Of a stretch of 56,394 bases of DNA, positions 51,681-56,394 are shown in pieces; the stretch's first letter is position 1; the number at the start of each line of letters is the position of its first letter. The stretch is from CAZJRB01 sp964547995. Its GTDB lineage: Bacteria; Planctomycetota; Planctomycetia; Pirellulales; Thermoguttaceae. The stretch spans positions 1 through 56,394 of the forward strand of contig CAZJRB010000037.1 in the NCBI GenBank assembly GCA_964547995.1, in the 5' to 3' direction. The notes under the pieces were generated by a model. The model was not told where the DNA came from. It searched no databases and saw only the letters and a list, made by a program, of their open reading frames with translations. The translations under genes and the position numbers were made by a program.

Positions 51681-53216
51681 TTATCCGATCTCCCGCACGA
51701 CGATCCGGTTGCCGACGATTTCCATGATCTCGACACGGCTGTTCTTGTTGATGAAGTCGCCGTCGGTGACGACGTCGGCGTACTGCTTGCCGAATCGCGC
51801 CTTGCCGGCGGGCCGCAGTGCCGATTGGGCGATCCCCTGATCGCCGACGCGGATTTCGACATCGCCGGGCGAATCGTCGGCCCCGGCCGCGACGCCGCCG
51901 GATTCCCGTTGCTCGCCTGTGCCGGGCGGCTTCAGGATCAGCCGGTTGAAGAGGGGGAGCGCACCCATGCGCGAACTGAGATAGACGACCGCGAACGCAC
52001 AGATCACGCCGGAGACGGCCACCACCAGCAGGTTCTGCGTGAGTTGGGTCCACTGCTGCGGGTTTTCGGGGATGATGAAGTCCTGGCACGCCATGACGAT
52101 GCTGACCAGCAGCAGCAACACGCCGGTCACGCCGGCGACCCCGAAGCCGGGTATGACGAACAGTTCGACGGCAAGGAACATCAACCCCGCGGCGAACAGG
52201 ACAATTTCCAGCCAACCGGCCGTTCCCCCCAGCGCATGGCTCCAGAAGAACAGGGCGAAGCAGAGGATGGCGGTCAGACCGCCCACGCCGATCCCCGGCA
52301 TGCTGAATTCGATGTACAGGGCAATCAGCCCGATGATGAACAACAAGGCGGTAACCCACCACGAATTCATAATCCTCACCGTCGTGTCGACCCAGCTCCA
52401 ATCGTAGACGATGGGCCTTTCGCGGAGCTGATAGTGCTCGTAGAGTTTCTCATCGCCGGGCACCACGGCGCCGGCCAGTTGCAGCTCGACGGCCGTCTCG
52501 CCGTTGACGGTCAGGAATTTCCCCTCCCGCGATTGAAACACCTGCTTGATCTTCTCCCACTGGTCGGGCTTCTCTTCCGACTCGATCTCCTTCTCGGTCA
52601 TGTAGGTGGTCTTGCCGGTGTCTTTGTTCTTGACTTTCCACAGGACGACGTCCTTGTCGATCATGGCATCGGCCAGGCCGGGCGGCCACTTGTACTGTTC
52701 CCCCGCCGGGCCGGCCGCTTTGCCATGTTGCTGCCCCCTCTTCTTCGCCAGGGTGCGGACCTCCTCGATGAACGGCGAGACGATCTTCTCGGGCGCGTAT
52801 TGGAAGGCGCCGAGGTTCCAGTTGACGAAGATAACCCCGATATCGCCGATGTGGGCGTTCGGGGCCATGATGATGTCGTCACACGCGAGCGCCAGAACCG
52901 CCCCGCCGCTGTACGCATAATCGGGAATGTACGCAACCGTGTGTGCGCGGGTGCTCCGCAGCCGTTTGGCCATGCACATGGTCGCGTCCAGCTCGCCGCC
53001 CGGACTGTCAATCTTGACGATCACCAGATCGGCCCCGTAGGCTTCCGCCGCGTCCAGCTTGCGGTAGAGATACTGTTCGGAGATGTCGTTGATTTCCTGC
53101 TCGAAGCGGATCACCACCGGTTTGCGATAATCCCCCGGCGGCGGGTTTTCCTCAACCGCTTGGGCAGCCGTGGGTAAGAGAATCGCAAAGGCGATCGCCC
53201 GCGCGGCGGTGCCCAT
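51681..53216 (-). CDS. Membrane ClpP-class serine protease with NfeD domain
   Basis: This 511-residue NfeD1b-like protein has a signal peptide, a ClpP/crotonase-type protease domain (KIDSPGGELDAT near 68-78, nucleophile S103 in YAYSGGAVLALA, GDIGVIF), four to five TM helices (about 290-430) and a soluble NfeD OB-fold (IGQGIAQSALRPAGKARF, INKNSRVEIMEI). A charged insert of about 120 residues with KKRGQQHGKAAG and KEIESEEKPDQWEK interrupts the protease domain before the strand carrying the usual Lys. ATG 53216 follows AGAGG. It probably degrades or guards membrane proteins, with stomatin-type partners absent here. Confidence 0.85.
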   Translation of the reverse strand: MGTAARAIAFAILLPTAAQAVEENPPPGDYRKPVVIRFEQEINDISEQYLYRKLDAAEAYGADLVIVKIDSPGGELDATMCMAKRLRSTRAHTVAYIPDYAYSGGAVLALACDDIIMAPNAHIGDIGVIFVNWNLGAFQYAPEKIVSPFIEEVRTLAKKRGQQHGKAAGPAGEQYKWPPGLADAMIDKDVVLWKVKNKDTGKTTYMTEKEIESEEKPDQWEKIKQVFQSREGKFLTVNGETAVELQLAGAVVPGDEKLYEHYQLRERPIVYDWSWVDTTVRIMNSWWVTALLFIIGLIALYIEFSMPGIGVGGLTAILCFALFFWSHALGGTAGWLEIVLFAAGLMFLAVELFVIPGFGVAGVTGVLLLLVSIVMACQDFIIPENPQQWTQLTQNLLVVAVSGVICAFAVVYLSSRMGALPLFNRLILKPPGTGEQRESGGVAAGADDSPGDVEIRVGDQGIAQSALRPAGKARFGKQYADVVTDGDFINKNSRVEIMEIVGNRIVVREIG

Positions 53217-53266
53217 CCCGCGACCTCTGGCCGCGGCTTTGCACGCCCGGCCGAGTTGGTTCAAAC

Positions 53267-53527
53267 CTACTGCGGCGTTGTCTTGGCAAGGGGGCACTGG
53301 TGCTTCACTCCGATCAATCCGTCAATGGAAAGGTCTTCGTCGATCTCCGGCCAGTGGATGCCGTACCCCGCAGGAGATATCTCGAAGTTCGCTCGTTGTT
53401 GCGGGGTAGCGGCGGCAAGTCGCTCGGATGCCTTCGTAATGTCAATCTCGTACTGCTTCCCGTCGACGCGCAGCGTCATCGTCGTTCCCGACAACGACAC
53501 GCTTTCGACATCGTGTGCCTTATCCAT
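53267..53527 (-). CDS. DUF2442-family protein
   Basis: This 86-residue protein matches the DUF2442 pattern (TLRVDGKQYEIDI, LAAATPQQRANFEISPAGYGIHWPEIDEDLSIDGLIG). ATG 53527 is preceded by AGGAGAGGAGAG. DUF2442 genes are often found near toxin genes. Here a ParE-like toxin-antitoxin pair lies just upstream on the same strand, 118 bases away. A role as a second antitoxin is only inference. Confidence 0.8.
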   Translation of the reverse strand: MDKAHDVESVSLSGTTMTLRVDGKQYEIDITKASERLAAATPQQRANFEISPAGYGIHWPEIDEDLSIDGLIGVKHQCPLAKTTPQ

Positions 53528-53645
53528 CTCTCCTCTCCTGAAACTCGTTCCACTGCGTTCGGTCTGGCCGACGGCTACACCATTATCACCGACGGGCGGG
53601 GAGATTGCAAGCGAGCGAAAGAAAAAACGCCGTGCGTCCGGAAGA

Positions 53646-53933
53646 CTACAAGTGATCCTCCGCCCGCCGGGCACCATGGAGAACGCGGTACACTTCAATT
53701 CCCTTGTCAGCCATGCGGTAATAGACGACGTAGTTGCCAAGTGAAAAGCAACGCAACCCAGGGCGGTATCGCTCGACGCTTTCGCCCATGTGTGGGTTCT
53801 CTGCGAGGCGCTCGAAAGTCTCGGTGAAGCGATCTACAAGACGATCCGCCGCGTGGATGTTGTCGCGGGCAATGTAGAGCCAGATGTCGAGGACGTCTTG
53901 CTCTGCCGGGGCGGTAATGCAGTAGCCGGCCAT
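53646..53933 (-). CDS. ParE/RelE-type toxin
   Basis: This 95-residue toxin shows the ParE-RelE core: AEQDVLDIWLYIARDN helix, ENPHMGESVERYRPGLRCFSLGNYVVYYRM and the ending VYRVLHGARRAEDHL with its conserved Arg. It probably inhibits gyrase or ribosome-bound mRNA. Its start overlaps the antitoxin stop in the sequence TGATG at 53931-53935, so the two are translationally coupled. Antitoxin first is the usual type II order. Confidence 0.9.
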   Translation of the reverse strand: MAGYCITAPAEQDVLDIWLYIARDNIHAADRLVDRFTETFERLAENPHMGESVERYRPGLRCFSLGNYVVYYRMADKGIEVYRVLHGARRAEDHL

Positions 53934-54196
53934 CAGGGAGTGTCGGTCCCCTCGGCCAGCAGGCGGCGCCCCTCGGCCTTGATCCGCTGCGGATCCCAGT
54001 CGGAGACTTCCCCGCGGTCGGCCGCATCGAATCCCTTCTGAAGCTCCCGGGCGAGCCAGTTGTCAATCAGCTCGGGGGCGTCGCTCTCGGCCACCAGATA
54101 ATAGGTCTTGTGCGTCTGGTCGTCCTCGACACGGACGGGCTGCCCGGCGTGTTCGTTAAGAGCGTCTCGCATTTCGTTAGTAATCTTGGGGCTCAT
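53933..54196 (-). CDS. Antitoxin of the ParE-type pair
   Basis: This 87-residue protein precedes and overlaps the toxin gene. It has a predicted N-terminal dimer and DNA-binding part (MRDALNEHAGQPVRVEDDQTHKTYYLV) and a C-terminal helix that would bind the toxin (LIDNWLARELQKGFDAADRGEVSDWDPQRI). ATG 54196 is chosen; the longer frame to 54238 lacks a ribosome site. The family is not named with confidence; Phd or ParD relatives are possible. Confidence 0.75.
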   Translation of the reverse strand: MSPKITNEMRDALNEHAGQPVRVEDDQTHKTYYLVAESDAPELIDNWLARELQKGFDAADRGEVSDWDPQRIKAEGRRLLAEGTDTP

Positions 54197-54268
54197 ATCA
54201 ATAGTATAACACAGCGTTCGTTCGCGATACATGGGCATTTGCCGCGATCCGAACTAAGCAGATCGAGC

Positions 54269-54274
54269 ATTATA
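54269..54274 (-). promoter_or_regulatory. -10 box TATAAT for the antitoxin-toxin pair
   Basis: A consensus TATAAT reads on the minus strand about 73 bases before ATG 54196. A TGGACC-like -35 lies about 19 bases upstream of it. A second, TATACT box lies just before the ATG. Confidence 0.35.
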
Positions 54275-54351
54275 ACACGCGCGAGGTAAGATGGGTCCAC
54301 CCGGAAGCCCGGCGCGATGTGACGGTTGCTCCACAAGATGAATGTATGGTA

Positions 54352-54386
54352 CGCGTCCACGCAGCGTGATACGTCGCGTGGACGCG
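54352..54386. terminator. Hairpin downstream of the small membrane gene
   Basis: An 11-bp perfect inverted repeat CGCGTCCACGC with GCGTGGACGCG (54352-54362 with 54376-54386) lies just past the minus-strand gene ending at 54402. It may terminate that transcript; no T-tract is present. Confidence 0.55.
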
Positions 54387-54401
54387 GCCTTCCATTCCTC
54401 C

Positions 54402-54707
54402 CTACCGATCGCGTAACTCCACGGATACCCACCTACGGTATTGGGCAATCCATCGTTGGGGCATACCCATCTTCGTCAGGCTGAGCAGCATTGCCAACAG
54501 GAAGAACAGCAACCCGATGGCGATCTGGTCGAGCCTAAGCAGCCCCCTCCGCAACAGCGCGTAGATCTCCCAGCCGGCTACAATCAGCCAGCAAGCCAAG
54601 GTTGCTATCGCAGCCGCGTGGTACCACTGGTTGCGAACCAGATAGCCGTAGGCCGCTGCCACGGCGACGGCCGCGGCCGGATACACCGCCGGTAGAAGCG
54701 GCGACAC
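54402..54707 (-). CDS. Small hypothetical membrane protein
   Basis: This 101-residue protein has three TM-like helices (YPAAAVAVAAAYGYLV, AAAIATLACWLIVAGWEIYAL, IAIGLLFFLLAMLLSLT) and a basic C-terminal tail (RWIAQYRRWVSVELRDR). GTG 54707 is the start; no strong ribosome site is visible. I recognise no family. It is flanked by the TPR protein and the toxin pair. Confidence 0.45.
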   Translation of the reverse strand: MSPLLPAVYPAAAVAVAAAYGYLVRNQWYHAAAIATLACWLIVAGWEIYALLRRGLLRLDQIAIGLLFFLLAMLLSLTKMGMPQRWIAQYRRWVSVELRDR

Positions 54708-54782
54708 ATCATCGAATCATCCTTTATATTACGCTGACTCTACCACAAAAGGCGGGAGCAGAGCAGGGATTTTTGCAGCCCT

Positions 54783-56111
54783 TTACACCAGCCGCTTCGA
54801 TAGCGTCGACAGCGACGATAGAGAGGACAATCGTACGGACGACTCGCCGTCGGAAAGGGCGTCGCGAAGCTGGTGGATCACGTCGACGTTCTCCGCCACG
54901 GGATCGTATTCCCCGGTGAGCAGCCGGTCCCGGATTCGCGGATTCTGCTCCATGCAATACCACGCCCGCTCGTCGATCTCCGGAACAAACAGACCGTGCA
55001 GCCGCTCGGCGATTTTCAGGGCGTTGCGGTAGTCGCTCTCGTCGATAAACAGATCGATCATCCGATGGTAGTTATTGGGATCGTAGGGATCGTGTTTGAT
55101 TCCCTTTCGGGCGATGTTGAGCAGTTTTTTCGGTGGGTAGCCGGCCTCGCCGAGGAGTTGGATGTAGCTGTCGATCGCCCGCGGATTACCCGGCTGGAGG
55201 CGGTAGCCGAGGTGAGCGTGGGCGAGCATGTTGACCTCGGGATGGGCGGCGTACGGGGCACACATGTGGGCCTTGCCGTGGCCGGGGGAAAGCTCGATCG
55301 CGCGACGCAGGAACTGTAGCGCGTGCGGCTCGTAACCCTCCGTTTCCCATACGCTGTGAAACAGCTCGTAGCACAACTGGGCATTGTTGGGATCGCGATC
55401 GAAGGCTTCCAGGAGCGTCGAACGAAGGTTCGGCTGGTTGCGGTCTTCGACGGCGTGCAGGGCGACGGAGAAACTCTTGTCGCGGAACCACAATTTCAGC
55501 GCCGCTCTCGATTTCTCCGCGGCGTTCTTGTGCCTCGACAGGAGCTGCCCCATGTCGACCAGCGTCTTTGCCGTGGTCGGTCGCCCGGTGGCCCAGCTCT
55601 TTTGGATGTCATCGGTGACCGTCCCTCCGATCACCTTGGCGATCGTCGTGGTACACTGGGTAACGAACTCGCGGAAGTTGGCATCCTTGATGGTAGTGCC
55701 GCAGGTCTTCTTACCGGGCTGGTGAATCCGCAATTCTACGCCGAAGCTGTCCCGCCGCACGCGCGAATACCCGCTTACCCAGATCGAGTCGTCGTTGCGC
55801 ACCCGGTGTTGTTCGGCCGCCTCGTCCTTCAGCAGCAACGGCGTTTCTTCCGGACCTCGGATACTCAAATCGCGCACCAGCATCAGGTCGCGTATCAGCA
55901 ATCGCGAAAGCCCGATCCCGAAGAATCGATCGACGTCGGTACACTTCTCGGAGGCGATCGGCAGAACGACGACTCTCGGCAACTTGCAGAGGTCGCGGTA
56001 CTTGTCCGTGTCCATGAAGGAACTGAGTGCCTTGCCGTCAAGCTCCGGATAGAGTTGCGGCACGTCTTCCGGCCAGTCTTCCATTGCGTTCGAAAGCCAC
56101 TCGAACTTCAT
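54783..56111 (-). CDS. TPR protein with TolB-like N-terminal domain
   Basis: This 442-residue protein has a TolB/FlgO-like N-terminal domain (RVVVLPIASEKCTDVDRFFGIGLSRLLIRDLMLVRDLSIRGPEE, then VSGYSRVRRDSFGVELRI) and a C-terminal half of TPR-like helical repeats (about 200-410, as NNAQLCYELFHSVWE, HALQFLRRAIELSPG, SYIQLLGEAGYPP). It ends in a Ser-rich tail. ATG 56111 is preferred over a TTG at 56129. A scaffold or sensory role in the cytoplasm is likely; no signal peptide is seen. Confidence 0.6.
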   Translation of the reverse strand: MKFEWLSNAMEDWPEDVPQLYPELDGKALSSFMDTDKYRDLCKLPRVVVLPIASEKCTDVDRFFGIGLSRLLIRDLMLVRDLSIRGPEETPLLLKDEAAEQHRVRNDDSIWVSGYSRVRRDSFGVELRIHQPGKKTCGTTIKDANFREFVTQCTTTIAKVIGGTVTDDIQKSWATGRPTTAKTLVDMGQLLSRHKNAAEKSRAALKLWFRDKSFSVALHAVEDRNQPNLRSTLLEAFDRDPNNAQLCYELFHSVWETEGYEPHALQFLRRAIELSPGHGKAHMCAPYAAHPEVNMLAHAHLGYRLQPGNPRAIDSYIQLLGEAGYPPKKLLNIARKGIKHDPYDPNNYHRMIDLFIDESDYRNALKIAERLHGLFVPEIDERAWYCMEQNPRIRDRLLTGEYDPVAENVDVIHQLRDALSDGESSVRLSSLSSLSTLSKRLV

Positions 56112-56394
56112 CGCACCGTATGCCTGCAAGAGTCGTCAAACGAACGCACTCCCCAATCGGGGGCCGGGGAGACGATCCACACATGACGCTGCTATTGTAA
56201 CGAAATAATACCCCAAAAGCAAATTATACCCTGCAAATGACGCGTGTTCAACAGGGGGGCGAACTCCTCACCCCCAAAATCCCATATGCCCCACAGGAAG
56301 AGGTAGATGGTTTATCCAGCTTTCCAGGGTGTCATCCACCTAGTGCCTCTTCAAGCCTGAATTGACGGGTAGAGTTTTTTGAGTTTGATGCGTG
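56112..56394. other. Window-end non-coding stretch
   Basis: No gene is seen between the TPR gene and the window edge. A short CCCC-x-GGGG hairpin lies near 56152-56165. A gene beginning past the edge cannot be excluded. Confidence 0.4.

Noticed and set aside
51612..53177. 521-residue plus-strand frame
   Set aside because: It is antisense to the NfeD-type protease and has no ribosome site or domain.

Overview
The window looks like a chromosome segment of a planctomycete, probably a member of the Pirellulales. The evidence is high-GC coding sequence, many GTG starts, and a characteristic set of secreted proteins: two ThuA-domain proteins, a PQQ-type beta-propeller, a sialate O-acetylesterase, a DUF1598-like protein, and small signal-peptide proteins of unknown function. 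Cell-envelope genes (TolC-like, MCE/Mla, RND, MacB-like ABC, NfeD) point to a diderm cell. Organism assignment is inference; no rRNA or other marker gene is present.

Layout: 0-8 kb holds a duplicated TolC-like protein, DusB, a universal stress protein, an AGCS symporter with an inserted zinc ribbon, a lone NuoB and a DUF1598-like protein. 8-17 kb is signalling: an FHA-GAF-sigma54 activator, a thioredoxin-like protein, a Gfo/Idh/MocA oxidoreductase, an NtrC-type two-component pair and a PP2C phosphatase. 17-28 kb is envelope and transport: a PEGA lipoprotein, an MlaE-MlaF-MlaD operon, a FIST protein, and a TetR-MFP-RND efflux operon joined by ATGA overlaps. 28-34.5 kb holds secreted proteins (ThuA, unknown, HEAT, PQQ-like, ThuA).

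34.6-43.5 kb is the accessory region. It carries a lone OLD-type ATPase/nuclease, then the most interesting locus: an MvdD-like ATP-grasp ligase (36808-37719, minus) divergent from a repeat precursor (37870-38974, plus). The precursor ends in eight copies of TTxxxGEEG(G) preceded by two subtilisin-propeptide (I9)-like domains and, if one extra G is removed from a G4 run, by a Tat-type signal. This has the logic of a graspetide (omega-ester peptide) pathway. Antitoxin-like small genes and a Type II restriction-modification pair follow, then two conserved metabolic or unknown genes.

43.5-56.4 kb holds a sialate esterase, a YjbQ protein, a MacB-like ABC exporter operon (ATPase, permease, adaptor), a membrane ClpP-class/NfeD protease, a DUF2442 gene beside a ParE-type toxin-antitoxin pair, and a TPR protein. 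Gaps are rich in structured repeats: two families of long inverted repeats, a recurring GCACTGCGTGC terminator hairpin, degenerate GTGGATA-type short repeats, and a 22-bp tandem repeat. I saw no tRNA, rRNA, CRISPR array, transposase or integrase.
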